Below are positions 23,141 to 35,189 of a stretch of 64,000 bases of DNA, piece by piece; position 1 is the stretch's first letter, and each line of letters starts with the position of its first letter. A model generated the notes under the pieces. The model did no database searches, had not been told where the DNA came from, and saw only the letters and a program-made list of their open reading frames with translations. The stretch spans positions 129,861,917 through 129,925,916 of the forward strand of contig CP136066.1 of NCBI GenBank assembly GCA_032622095.1, written 5' to 3'. A program made the translations under genes and the position numbers. This DNA comes from Siphonodentalium dalli (taxonomy: Eukaryota > Mollusca > Scaphopoda > Gadilida > Siphonodentaliidae).

Positions 23141-25085
23141 AAACTAACCTGAGTTTAATACACAGGTTACAACCTGACATGTATGTGTGAAAACGAAAGT
23201 ACAATAAAACCCGTCTTACAGACTAGTTACAGTTTTACTCGCTAATGAAATGGACACATTCCGTTCGCAATGAATACCACTAATCCATTACTAAGACATG
23301 TTCATCAATGGGGCCTAAAAATACAGCTGCACACTTGTGATTATACATATTGTATACTATAACAACACCCTTTTATAATATACATGTAGCTTCATCAAAG
23401 TGTGAAAATCAATTAATACCAGTTCACCACTGATATGTCTTCAATCAGAGGGAATATCTAATGTTACCGGCGGTACATTCTGTGAATGTTAATGTGCGGG
23501 TATATACGGTACCAGAAATAAGGAAATCCCTGTCATTTGGGGAATCCCCGCAAATGCACAAATTAACGAGAGGCCGATCACGATCGGCAGATGTTTAACC
23601 CATACCTTGGCGATAGCGACTAGCCATAACTGATTATTTGTCAAAGATATGATCACAGGAATTAATCCATATATCAGTACCTAACTTGAAATCAAAAGCT
23701 CCAATAATTTGTCTTAAGAAAGGGTTTGGGTTGGGGAGGAATAGTTTTAAATCTCATAACTCTGTCCCTATTCACACAAGGACCTCTCACTATGAGATCC
23801 AATGGTTTAGTGATTTCGGAGGACATGTTTAGGAGTTTAAGTTAACTCATTGGAAGCAAAAGTGATAAATCCCTATCTTTGCCACTTTTGACATGCCAGA
23901 TATTCAAAATTGATTATTCACTTCTAAAGAGAAATTATAATTGCTTAGAACGACATATATGTAGGGGATTCCATCTCGTATTTAAATGGTACTTTAATTA
24001 CCCCCCCCCCCCTTCTCCCCAGTTATTTGTTTATCAAACATGGACAGATATAAAATCAGATCTGACCTGTGTATTAAATAAGATTAAGTGTTTCATAACA
24101 GGGGTGTATGGTTTTCAAAAATATATGTAGTTTATACAATTCAAAAGTATTATCTATATAATGTTATACAGACATAATATGATGGGGATGCTGGCCCCTA
24201 TGACCACTAAATCGTTCATATAAAAGAAAGTAAGTTAGCCCTCATTTGAATGGTTTCACACATTACAATGTTTTATAAGTAGCTTGGGCACTAAAAGCCA
24301 CAACCTTCAATGTTAATCTTCTAAGTGCTCTGTGGCCCCTAAAATTCAATCAACCATGAAAATGTGAACAAATGGGAAAATAAGGTTCTTGGAAATACTA
24401 ACATCTACCATATTGATTTTCAAAACAAGTCATCACTTACAATAGTCATGTATATTTATCTGCCTGTTTCCCATTGCATAGATAAATCATATTGGCTATC
24501 AGCTGTTGTTTTAATTTCAAATTGAAAGCACGTGTCTGAAGGGGTAATATATTTTTCAAAAATCAATTAATCAGTCAATACCAAAATTGATAGAAGTGAA
24601 TAGTGTGCAAAGATACCCAATAGATATTAAGAGATATGAGGAAGAGTCCATGTACATTATAGCATGTGTCTATGGAAACCTTGGAAAGGGTTAATTATTT
24701 TTGAAGCAAATTAATGGAATTTAGAAGACACTTATATAGGTGAGGGGGGCCCTTATCTCACCCTGTAATGAAATTTCAAGAATAGGAGAAACACCAGTCT
24801 TGTGCTGCCATTAATCAATTTGACAGTTAGAATAAACAAACAGCCAGCCACCAGTGTTGTTTATCTTGCTTGACCCACCAGAGCTCTGTATCATAAGTCA
24901 TCACTCATTTCATAACAGATTTCACTTGGAATGACAACATCTATAAAAATCCTCTCATATACTCTGGATGTTGGATGATCACATGGTAATTTATTGATAT
25001 CATTATATTACATGAAACTATTGCAATAAAATCTTCATATTTTCAAAACAGGATATCACACCTAATTAATCGTATAAAACTAAAA
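23141..25085. other. Stretch without recognised genes
   Basis: AT-rich intron sequence. The palindrome GCCGATCACGATCGGC at 23575 with following GTTTAACCCATACCTT has a relative at 48389. There is a C run at 24001-24012. Nothing else is recognised. Confidence 0.45.
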
Positions 25086-25089
25086 TAAA

Positions 25090-25475
25090 TGAAAGTGTAA
25101 ATTTTTTTTTATTATTTAATTTTTTTTTAATTGTTATTTAAAGTTCAAACAAAATTTAATATTTGTATATGCTAAATTTAGCAAGGAGCTAAATCTAAAA
25201 AAAATTTAAATTTTTTTAATTATTTTTTTTTCTCGAAAAAGGGTCATAACTCCTTTAAAATTAATCGGATCAAACCCATATTTGGACTCGATCTGTATTT
25301 TGGGCTGTGAAACTCACATACCAAATTTGGTTTCGATCGGATAGAAAATGTTTGAGTTATCGCATTACTTGTAAAGTGTCTACGGACAGACAGACGGACA
25401 GACGGACGAACGACGAGTGGTCAATCCGGGCAACGACACTATGTTTACCATACTATGGTATGGGTAAACATAAAA
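25090..25475 (+). mobile_element. Family C repeat element C1
   Basis: A/T-rich start with TTTAGCAAGGAGCTAAATC, one core repeat (GGTCATAACTCCTTTAAAA, TGAAACTCACATACC, AAATTTGGTTTCGATC), then GGACAGACAGACGGACAGAC and the terminal hairpin TGTTTACCATAC, TATG, GTATGGGTAAACA. C2 at 44310-44645 is the same family with the same hairpin. Confidence 0.7.
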
Positions 25476-25744
25476 TTTTTAAAAAAAACATGTTTTTTTG
25501 GGGGATTTCAAATGCGGGGGTTTTGCTGAATCCGGGAGAAATTGGGGGTTATCTGTATTGCGGAATTCCCATGGCAATCGGAGAGTCTCACGGATAATCC
25601 GTGAATCTTAACAGCTCTAGTGGCCACACGTAATGCTTTTAACAATTAAGTTTTTGCATGTATAACAAATGGAGTTCATCGTTTGAGTTTTCATATTCTC
25701 TGACAGAATGGCAGAATACGTGAATTCTAAGTAAAACAACCCTT

Positions 25745-27330
25745 GCAAAAAGAAATCCAAGCTTTTTTAAAGAAGTTTGGGAATCCTAGGAATTCATAGG
25801 ATTTCCTAGGTTTGATCCAAGCTTTTTGAATGAAAAAATGTACTCTTCAGCAAAGTTTGGAAATCCTTGGTTGGAACCTTGGTAAAGCTAAGTAAAGCTT
25901 GGATCTAAGGTTTACCAACGTTGTCACATAAAGTTAAACCTTTGAAAAGCTTGGAAAAGCTTGGAAATCCTTGACTGAGTGTTGACCAAACCTTGGTAAA
26001 GCTGAGTAAAGCTTGGATCTAAATTTTACCTAACTTTACCAAGCTTTGCCAAGGTTGCACATAAAGTGGGAAAAGCTTGGAAAAGCTTGGAAATCCTAAT
26101 CAAACCTTGGTAAAGTTAAGTAAAGCTTGGAAATCCTTGGAAATCCTTACAAAAGCTTGGTAAAGCTTAGTTGTAGGTCACATGACTGGGTCACATGACT
26201 ATGCAGACGTCAATGTTGTCTGTGGCAGCATTTTGAATTAACTGTTGCACTGAGTTTAAATCCATGTTTTATTACAACAATCTTCAGGTGAGTTATTGCT
26301 TGTGTGGCCCTAATGTTTTCTATTTGACTCATAGAATATGGTTGTAGTGATATTTTTATTTATGATATTATGTTAACAATTATTTTACCATTTCCAAGAA
26401 TAACCTTCAGGACCACTATCTACCTTTTCATTCCAAAGGCTTGTCTCTATCATTATATATTATCAGCTAATTTATCTAATTTAACTGTTTTATCACACTC
26501 CAAATACCTCAGATCCATAAACATATACCTGTGAATATTATTCTATACATTTTACAGGGTATAAGGTACCATTTATCTCAATCTAAATAGAATAACAAAA
26601 TTCTGACTGAAAAGTGAACTTGAATGAATAATATCATGAATGATTATATGGCATGGTTCATGACTGTTGTAAATTTCAAGAGATTGTATCATTAATGATG
26701 ATAATATTGTCAAAGTTGAAGCCTTTGCAGTGTCATTAGAGATTTTCACCTTTTAAATACAAAACAATTGCAACCTTGGTAAAGCTGGGTTACAACCTTG
26801 GCCAAGGTCATTTACAACCTTGGTAAAGCTTGGTAAAGTTAGGTTGGAATTCAAAGCTTGGTAAAGCTTGGAAAAGCTAGGCTGGAACCTTGGTAAAGCT
26901 TGGAAAAGCTGAGCTGGAACCTTGGTAAAGCTAGGTAAAGCTAGGCTGGAACCTTGGTAAAGCTTGGTAAAGCTAGGTAAAGCTAGGCTGGAACCTTGGT
27001 AAAGCTTGGTAAAGCTAGGTAAAGCTAGGATGGAACCTTGGTAAAGCTTGGTAAAGCTAGGTAAAGCTAGATTGGAAACCTTGGTAAAGCTTAGTAAAGT
27101 TATGATTAAGATTTTGTAAAGCTTGGAAATCCTTGGATAAGCTCGGTTTAATTTGCTGAGGTATTCCAAGGTTTTCCGAACTTGAAACGGGCCAATACCG
27201 CCCCAAGGATTTCCCAGCTTTTCCAAGGTCTCTAATCCTAGGATATCCTAGGAATTCCAAGGAATTTTCCTAACTTTTCCAAGCTTTTATTCCCAGGATA
27301 TCCTAGGAATTCCTTGGATATCCTAGGACA
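25745..27330. repeat. Irregular CTTGG/AAAGC word region with a tandem block
   Basis: Two blocks (25745-26170 and 26763-27330) are built from the words CCTTGGTAAAGC, TTGGTAAAGCTAGG, TTGGAAATCC and CCTAGGAATTCC. They flank a ~590 bp ordinary segment. From about 26900 to 27080 the words form a clearer tandem repeat of roughly 40-60 bp. The outer ends of both blocks carry CCTAGGAATTC palindromes in opposite arrangement. On the minus strand part of it reads as a repetitive frame with LPSFTKLYQGS, which I take to be a by-product of the DNA repeat. Confidence 0.7.
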
Positions 27331-27341
27331 TTTTGGTAAGG

Positions 27342-27422
27342 GAAGACAGTCAAAGACTGTGGGGTCGCTCACCAGACTGTAAAGCTGGAGAAGACTGGGA
27401 CTCTGAAGACTACAATAGTCAG
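27342..27422 (+). repeat. Dispersed 80 bp repeat, copy 1
   Basis: Contains GTCAAAGACTGTGGGGTCGC and TCACCAGACTGTAAAGC, then GAAGACTGGGACTCTG. Copy 2 is at 50797-50876 in the same orientation, about 88% identical by eye. Function unknown; not a tRNA that I can fold. Confidence 0.6.
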
Positions 27423-27429
27423 TATGTTG

Positions 27430-27696
27430 TTATAACATAATTTATTTTTCAAAATTTTAATTGAAAATTGAAAAAAAAAATTCATAAAAAAAAATTGAGC
27501 AAGGAGTAAAACTTACTGGTTTTTCTTTTCATTTAAAAATTATGTTTTTTGTTAAATTTAGCAAAAGGAGTTAAATCTAAAACCTTAGACATAATTTTTT
27601 TTTTTATTGACCCTACCCATGTTTGCCCCAGTGACCCCATTTTAACAAATCTGAACCCCAGTAAACCAAAGACCCTTCTCATCAAATATGAACTCA
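27430..27696 (+). repeat. Family B fragment, cut off by the 5' LTR
   Basis: Shows AAATTGAGCAAGGAGTAAAA, an internal TTTAGCAAAAGGAGTTAAAT, then TTTAACAAATCTGAACCCCA and ATCAAATATGAACTCA. It stops exactly where similarity between the two LTRs of the BEL/Pao element begins. Confidence 0.6.
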
Positions 27697-28021
27697 TGGA
27701 GAAGACCTGTATTTTCGGTTGGCGCTAAAAACTCGTCGATTTCGAGCCTTTGTTTTCTTTCACGTCCACTCCTTCTCTTACTACATATTATTCATATCAC
27801 CAATTCCAGAACGAACTGCATGATACTATAAGGAAATATATCTCAATTCCCACCAATGCGCAAGTAACTCTACAAGCACAGATGTGCATTTGCTTCATCG
27901 GCAGTAATGTTCTGTAGAGGTAAACATTTTGTGTGTCTGCGATGTTCCATACTAATTGCAGTGTTGATTATTCAAGTGGCTACATATTGTTAACATTACA
28001 CCACATTCGTCGATGACACTA

Positions 28022-28421
28022 TTAACCCTTTACCCAACAAACCGGCCAAAACCGGCCAAATAAAGCTTCAACAGCCTAAAATATCTTCGGTCTGTCTCAA
28101 TAGAACCATACAAATATGGATATCATTGGAACCGGCTCCTTGACCACATTGTGATAGTTACAGTTATGCCCTGTGCCAATGCATTCTCTTATATATGCGA
28201 GTCGACCATAGGTCGCCTCGCATATATAAGAGAATGCATTGGCCTAAAAACAATCTTTTTTTAACACTTTTTACCATTTTTTCTTACATTCTTTAACAAT
28301 TTTATAAATTTTAATGTGTTAAGCCAATGCATTCTCTTATATATGCGAGGCGACCTATGGTCGACTCGCATATATAAGAGAATGCATTGGCACAGGGCCC
28401 TTCTGTTGGGTAAAGGGTTAA
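28022..28421. mobile_element. piggyBac-like MITE with TTAA ends and nested palindromes
   Basis: TTAA at both edges (28022-28025 and 28418-28421) encloses terminal inverted repeats CCCTTTACCCAACA and TGTTGGGTAAAGGG. TTAA target sites with CCCTTT-type TIRs fit the piggyBac superfamily. Inside lie two 69 bp hairpins (28175-28243 and 28323-28391), each with 27 bp arms GCCAATGCATTCTCTTATAT plus ATGCGAG, and their loops are reverse complements of each other. The 3' LTR lacks the whole segment, a natural empty site. Confidence 0.85.
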
Positions 28422-30026
28422 AGAGAGAATAATGTTCGTGGTGCCCATATGATAACTGCAGTTTATTGGACTATCAACGGCTATCGCGTAGCAGTGGTGC
28501 AATAGTCTGGTCGATAGACTAAAATTTTAGGGTCAACCTAGAATAAATTTGGACTAAGTTGGTTTCGATTCCATTTTGAAGAGGAATATAACCTCTATAA
28601 CATATCCAAAATCTGCTAAAATCCGCTTTGAGCATTTTCTGTAATCCAAGATGGCGTCCATGATGGCAGTTGGTATCGGAAAATTCTAAATTTCGGTGGT
28701 AGGTGTGCCAACTAATACCAAATTAGTAATAAAATAAAATACACACAAACAATGCTTATATCGGTAGAATGTCTGTCCCAATATGGCTGCCAAAATGGAC
28801 AAAATCAATTGAAATTTACAATTTGTGGAAAATTGAATAGCTAGTCATACAAGAACGAACAAGCCCTCGAATTATACGAGGAAGAATGATTTCAGAGTAT
28901 AAGGGGAGCTTTTAATAATAGATGTAAGAATTCTCTCTAATGTATCTCACGAGAGAGCAAACAAAAGCCAGGTCTCATACAACGATTAAATATGGACTTT
29001 TTGGGCGCCAAGAAACAGAAGAATAACGCTGTTTTATCTGTACTGTTTATCTTGAATTGTGTAATATATGTGTACTTAAACAGTTAAATGTGATCTAATA
29101 GGGATGTATTGATTATGAGACATTTTCTAGAATCAGAAATGTATGTAATGAAAAGAGTCTCACGAATGTGACCGATAATAATTTTTTTAAAATATACAAC
29201 ACCAAATCTGTCAAAATTCACTACTATAGAACAGCATGAGAGCTATTCATATGGTACTAGGCAAAATGTGTAGATCCTATTGTCTGTGTCTTAAAATAGT
29301 AGTCATAGTTGCCTCCGGTCAAGTTATTAAAAATGAATATTTCGCTTTTATCACACAAATACATGGTGGTATACCATGAGCACAATTTATCAAAATACAA
29401 AGGAGTACAATAGACTATCTTCAATAAATGTTCAACATAACCTAATTTGCCTACATACTCTGTGGCAGAGACTGTCTTTATACCTTGAAATTATATGTGC
29501 TTAAATGCCACATATACGCGAAACGTACTACCTTTACTGCAATCGCATCGCCGTGTTTACCCATTCTCCCTAATAAATAGCCATAAATAGCAACATTGAG
29601 TGAATGTTAAACACAGAACTAATAACTTTAAACGCTGATGACCTGATATTTAGCGCAAGTATGTGGGTGGCAATGGTAATATAATTTCAAACAACAAGAT
29701 ACTGAAAACTAATAGTGTGCATTGCGTGGTACATATTCCCGTTGTAAAGTGCCGATTGATGTAATTTGAACAAAATTGTCTACTAAGAAACCGGTTTGGA
29801 AGCAGCATGCAAATTAGTATTAAATAAAATGTACGATGAACAGTCTCTTCTATCTAGTGAGATAGGGTACTATTCTGTTGAAGAGATGAGTATTTCTTTA
29901 CAGTATAATCAGCATTACGACATACAAGTATGGTTTATTATCACAGAGAGTGTTGAAAATTCCGGAAATATAACTAGTATTTACACAGCAAGGGTGTGCA
30001 CTTCAGTTTCTGCGTTACATTCAATA

Positions 30027-32970
30027 ACAAGAGCATCGCTAGGGCGTGGCAAAATACGCCCTTTAGCCATTTCGAATTGTACTATCGCAAAATAAGATGA
30101 AAGTGTCAATGACACTGTAGCTCAACTTGGAAAGGGAATAATTTAATGTATTACAGTCAATGGAGCGATTAGGAATGTGGAAAGTTGAATGTCTAATACT
30201 AGTTTATAGACATGAAGAGAAAAGTAAAATCCAAGATGGCTGCTGGCGGCCATGTTTTCGGCCGAATGACCCCAAAATGATTGTATCCCATCTACATGTC
30301 ATCGTTAACATCCATGACAAATTTTATGACGATCAGACTAAAGGTACGACCTGTAGCCTATGCTAAAGAATTTAGTCATACAAAGAGTAAAATCCAAGAT
30401 GGCTGCTGGCGGCCATGTTTTTTGGCCGAATGACACCAAAATGACTCGTTCCCATCTACATGTCATTATTAACATCTATGACAAATTTTATGACGATCAG
30501 ACTAAAGGTACGACCTGTAGCCCATGCTAAAGAATTTAGTCATACAAAGAGTAAAATCCAATATTAACAACCATGACAAATTTCATGATGATCAGACGAA
30601 CAGTACGACCTGTGGCCCATGCTAATGGATTAAATTTTGAAATCCAAGATGGCCACTGGCGGCCATGTTTTTTGTCCGAATGACCCCAAAATGACTCGTT
30701 CCCATTTACATTCCAATTTCAACAGCCATGACAAATTTTATGATGATCAGACTAAATGTACGACCTGTAGCCCGTGCTAAAGGATTTAGTCATACAAAGA
30801 TTAAAATCAAAGATGGCTGCTGGCGGCCATGTTTTTCTGCCGAATGACCCCAAAATTACTCGTTCCCATTTACATTCCAATTTCAACAGCCATGACAAAT
30901 TTTATGATGATCAGACTAAAGGTACGACCTGTAGCCCGTGCTAAAGGATTTAGTCATACAAAGAGTAAAATCAAAGATGGCTGCTGGCGGCCATGTTTTT
31001 CTGCCGAATGACCCCAAAATGACTCGTTCCCATCTACATGTCATTATTAACATTCACGACAAATTTTATGATGATCAGACTAAAGGTACAACCTGTAGCC
31101 CGTGCTAAAGGATTTAGTCATACAAAGAGTAAAATCCAAGATGGCTGCTGGCGACCATGTTTTTTGGCCGAATGACCCCAAAATTACTCGTTCCCATCTA
31201 CATGTCATTGTTAACATCCATGACAAATTTTATGATGATCAGACGAACAGTACGACATGTGGCCCGTGCTAATGGATTAAATTTTGAAATCCAAGATGGC
31301 CACTGGCGGCCATGTTTATTGGCCGAATGACCCCAAAATTACTCGTTCCCATCTACATTCCAATTTCAACAGCCATGACAAATTTTATGATGATCAGACT
31401 AAAGGTACGGCCTGTAGCCCGTGCTAAAGGATTTAGTCATACAAAGAGTAAACTCCAAGATGGCTGCTGGCGGCCATGTTTTTTGGCCGATTGACCCCAA
31501 AATGACTCGTTCCCATCTACATGTCATTATTAACATTCTTGACAAATTTTATGCTGATCAGACTAAAAGTAGGACCTGTAGCCCGTGCTAAAGGATTTAG
31601 TCATACAAAGAGTAAAATCCAAGATGGCTGCTGGCGGCCATGTTTTTTGGCCGAATGACCCCAAAATTACTCGTTCCCATCTACATGTCATTATTAACAT
31701 TCTTGACAAATTTTATGATGATCAGACTAAAGGTACGACCTGTAGCCCGTGCTAAAGAATTTAGTCATACAAAGAGTAAAATCCAAGAAGGCTGCTGGCC
31801 GCCATGTTTTTTGGCCAAATGACCCCAAAATTACTCGTTCCCATCTACATGTCAATATTAACATCCATGACAAATTTCATGACGATCAGACGAACAGTAC
31901 GCCCTGTAGCCCATGCTAATGGATTGAATTTTGAAATGCAAGATGGCCACTGGCGGCCATGTTTTTTTACCGAATGACCCCAAAATTAATCATTCTGGTC
32001 TAAATGTTGATGTCAACAGCTATGACAAATTTCATAATGATCCGACCAAAGGTACGACCTGTAGACTGCATTGTTGACGCCTTACGTACACACGTACACA
32101 CGGACGACGGACGACAAAGCCATGGCAATAGCTCAAACTTTACAAAGTAAAGTTGAGCTAATAATACTTTGAGCCCACATTTAAAGAAAATCTGATATAC
32201 CCCTAATTTCAATGCCAAAATGTGGTCAAATTCTAAGTCGAAAAATGGCCATAACTCATGTAAAAATAATTAGACAGAACCTATATTCAAACTTGGCGTG
32301 TAGTTTTAGCTGGGAAATACACATACCAGTTTTGGTTCAGCTCAAATAATAAAAACTGGAGTTATCGGTCGGAAACCAAAATGTTATGAAATTGGTCAAA
32401 TTCTAAGTTGAAAAAGGGCCGTAACTCATGTAAAAATAATTGGACGGAACCCATATTCGAATTTGGCCTGTATCTTTAGCTGGGAAATACACATACCAAC
32501 TTTGGTTCAGATAAAATAATCCAAACTGGAGTTATTGGTCGGAAACCAAAAATATTAACAGACAGTCAAATTCTAAGTCGAAAAAGGGCCGTAACTCATG
32601 TAAAAATAATTGGACGAAACCCATATTCGAACTTGGCCTGTATCTATAGCTGGGAAATACACATACCAACTTTGGTTCAGATCAAATAATCCAAACTGGA
32701 GTTATCGGTCGGAAACCAAAAATGTTAACACGGTAAAATTCTAAATCGAAAAAGGGCTGTAACTCATGTAAAAATAATTGGACATAACCCATATTCGAAC
32801 TTGGCCTGTATCTTTAGCTGGGAAATACACATAACAACTTTGGTTCAGATCAAATAATCCAAACTGGAGTTATCAATCGGAAACCAAAAATGTTAACGGA
32901 CGGACAGACAGACGGACGGACGGACAGACTGATAACATAATACAACCTTTTTTCAAAAAGGGCGTATAAT
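30027..32970 (+). mobile_element. Family E repeat element E2, split by A3
   Basis: 5' part AAGAGCATCGCTAGGGCGTG, GCAAAATACGCCCTTTAGCC at 30027-30096; core repeats 32162-32880 (about five copies of a ~155 bp unit with GGGCCGTAACTCATGTAAAA and TGGGAAATACACATACCAAC); then GACGGACAGACAGACGGACG; then ATAATACAACC and a 3' end reading CTTTTTTCAAAAAGGGCGTA. The 5' motif ATACGCCCTTT is the inverted copy of the 3' AAAGGGCGTAT, the same sub-terminal logic as family A. Confidence 0.75.
30097..32161 (+). mobile_element. Family A element A3, inserted in E2
   Basis: Starts ATGAAAGTGTCAATGACACT, has about 11 core monomers of the CATACAAAGAG / CCCGTGCTAA subtype, a microsatellite ACACACGGACGACGGACGAC and the terminal hairpin ending GAGCTAA at 32161. 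Its two flanks (ending GCAAAATAAG and starting TAATACTTTGAG) align with consecutive sequence in E1 at about 17060-17075, giving an approximate empty site. Confidence 0.8.
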
Positions 32971-34105
32971 TAATCATCATTCCAAATGAAACTATCACGC
33001 ATCGTGTGACGAAATATTACTTAGTATGTTGCATGCCCGAAATAACTGTTTTTGGCCCGACTGCATGTTGGATGCATTCTAAGCAGAAAACCTGAATGTA
33101 AATCATTGGGTTAACATGCGTTGCAGTGATCGATAAATAATTCAGATAGATCTGTTTTAATTATATGTGTACCTTTAAAGATATATAACAACATACTTGT
33201 AAATTACAAATGTGTATTTTCGCTTGTAATTGGTTATTCAATATGTTGCTTTCATCGTAGCATGGATTGGAGTTGCGGCCATTTTGACAGCCATTTCATC
33301 ACCGCGATTGCATTATTGTCTGTCCTTGTCACTCTATTCGCCCCTATACTATAATTTCACACAAACTTGTATATATATATATCGGATGGAGGATTAGTGC
33401 GTTCTGGTGTCGCCGATGAGGGATATTGTAGAAAAACATACTCTACAAGCTCGAAATATGTGCATTTTAAAAAATCTCTGTAAAAAAGTTTGCTCAAAGT
33501 GGATTTTAGCAGATTTTGGATATGTTGTATAGGATATATTCCTCTTCAAAATGGAAAAAAAACCAACTTAGACCAAATGTATTCTAGGTCAAACCTGTTA
33601 TCGACCAGACTGCACTGCCAACTGGCTGTCATGAAATGAACTGTCTACCAACTGTATTGAGAGTGAATTTTTATTTTCAATATTTCTGTGTGGTTTCTCG
33701 TATTCGTGGAGAACATGTGTGTGTGATCGTACCTGGAAAAGACATTGTTTTCAACTACCCATTTGCATGTGATATAGTGTGGCTGCATGCATATGGGCGA
33801 TTTGTAGCAGAAAATATATCACATGCGTATGGGCGATTTCTTGACTGGTCTATATTGGTAGAGTGTAGCTGCAAGCGTGTGGTCTGTTACTTTGTCAGTG
33901 TGGGTGTATCATGATGGCGTCCAGGTTATTCAATGACTATCCTTTTGCATGCGAGATACTAATTTGTATGCATGTTGATTTGGTGTTGATAGATTTGTTG
34001 TTACTATTTGACTAATTCATATATTTCTTTCTCAGATTGAGACATTAAATTGTTTAACAACCTTGGCATCCATTATCTATTGCACGAAACATTTCAACGC
34101 AAGGG

Positions 34106-35150
34106 ATGGAGGACAGAATGAAAAGTCGTGATAACTCGAAGGCAAAATTCAACAGGATATTAAACAGACTGAAAGCTTGTTACGCGGATGACGATGTGGA
34201 GGTGGTGTGTGATATCCTTGAACAGTTGAGTGGTGTATATGATGTCCTCGATTGCCGAACAGACGACATTATCAATGACATATCTGGCAGTGAGAAAGCT
34301 AAAGTGCTTGCAGATGACATGTACCGCTCTTATAAGGAGTTGTGTGACGTCAAGTCATTCGTTTCAATAAGAACAAAAGTATCTGGTTCAAAATTTAAAC
34401 CGCCACATACCAACACTGCTGCATGTGGGCTGAAAATAAAGAAAACTAGACCCACCAATATTCTCCGGAAATATAAGAGAATACCCTAGTTTTCTCCGTG
34501 ATTTTCAGAGGCACATGATTCGGAGAGGATCCGTTTGCTCTGGAAAGCTGTTTATCTGGGGAAGCATTAGCAATGGTCCTTGGCATTGATGATGACAATG
34601 CGAAAATTATTTACCGACTATATTCCAAGTACGGCCGACATGAGAAGCTCACCGGCATGATACTTCATGACATAGGCATGTTAGACAAATTCCGGAGGGT
34701 GATGGTGATAAGTTTATTAAAATGACGGACGTAGTGGAACGCTGCTGGTTAAATTTAAATCGAGAGGTTGTTACCACATATTCAAAGACGAGAATAGAAT
34801 TTGAAAAAATTTCCCAAACTGGCTTAGATTTTTCAATGTTCTTGGATTCTCTTCTTGAGAAAAAAATGGAATTCGATTATATGTCTAGTTTCTCGAGTCA
34901 CAGGCATGTGGACAAAGTTGAAAATATTGCAATTGCTGAAGTGGAGAACAGCGAGGCATCAAGTATGACTGAAACGATGCGATTATTCACTGAGCAGATG
35001 CAACAGAGTGCCGATATGATCAGACAATTAGTGGAAACTGTTCAGGAGCAATGTAAAACGTCTGAACTCGATCGGAGTAAACAATTGAATGCCGAAGCCA
35101 AACCCTTTGATATGGTCAAAATATCTTGGGAATGAAAGTGCTGGTACCAT
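34106..35150 (+). pseudogene. BEL/Pao-like gag remnant
   Basis: A 127-codon frame opens at 34106 just after the 5' LTR; it contains many charged residues and reads DVVCDILEQLSGVYDVLD-like helical sequence. After a stop at 34489 the similarity to retroelement gag continues in other frames (LSGEALAMVLGIDDDNAK near 34555), then in a 137-codon frame at 34722-35135 that ends with a glutamine-rich stretch (FTEQMQQSADMIRQLVETV). At least two frame changes separate the pieces, so it is not functional. The DUF1759-like gag of BEL/Pao elements has the same order; assignment rests mainly on the protease and zinc knuckle that follow. Confidence 0.65.
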
Positions 35151-35189
35151 GACAGTAATACGCACGGCATTGGATCTTGTGTCAGATTA

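Larger units (their letters stand above)
28502..33610. mobile_element. 5.1 kb TIR element inside the 5' LTR
   Basis: Terminal inverted repeats of about 140 bp (28502-28644 and 33468-33610), sharing AGTCTGGTCGATA, CCATTTTGAAGAGGAATATA and CATATCCAAAATCTGCTAAA. TGCA flanks both ends (28498-28501 and 33611-33614), and the 3' LTR has a single TGCA at the matching place, so this is a 3-4 bp target duplication. The interior holds E2 and A3; apart from these no transposase is visible. A 99-codon frame at 29796-30095 resembles nothing I know. Superfamily not assigned. Confidence 0.8.
27697..34091 (+). mobile_element. BEL/Pao-like element, 5' LTR in three pieces
   Basis: The pieces 27697-28021, 28422-28501 and 33611-34091 align in order with the 3' LTR (36683-38578 without its own insertion); identity is about 97% over the first 235 bp after 27785. 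Together they give an LTR of roughly 0.88 kb that starts TGGAGAAGACC and ends CACGAAACA. It is interrupted by a piggyBac-like MITE and by a 5.1 kb TIR element. The first ~145 bp may be missing: in the 3' copy a purine run GGGGGGAG at 36530, a plausible polypurine tract, suggests the LTR could begin at about 36538. Confidence 0.75.

Noticed and set aside
26753-27226. 157-codon minus-strand frame with LPSFTKLYQGS repeats
   Set aside because: It follows the CTTGG/AAAGC DNA repeat exactly, has no known domain, and the repeat continues outside the frame.
33636-33914. 92-codon frame, with a 74-codon relative at 38173-38397
   Set aside because: Both lie in the BEL/Pao LTRs at equivalent positions and are not conserved as coding sequence; LTR frames are incidental.
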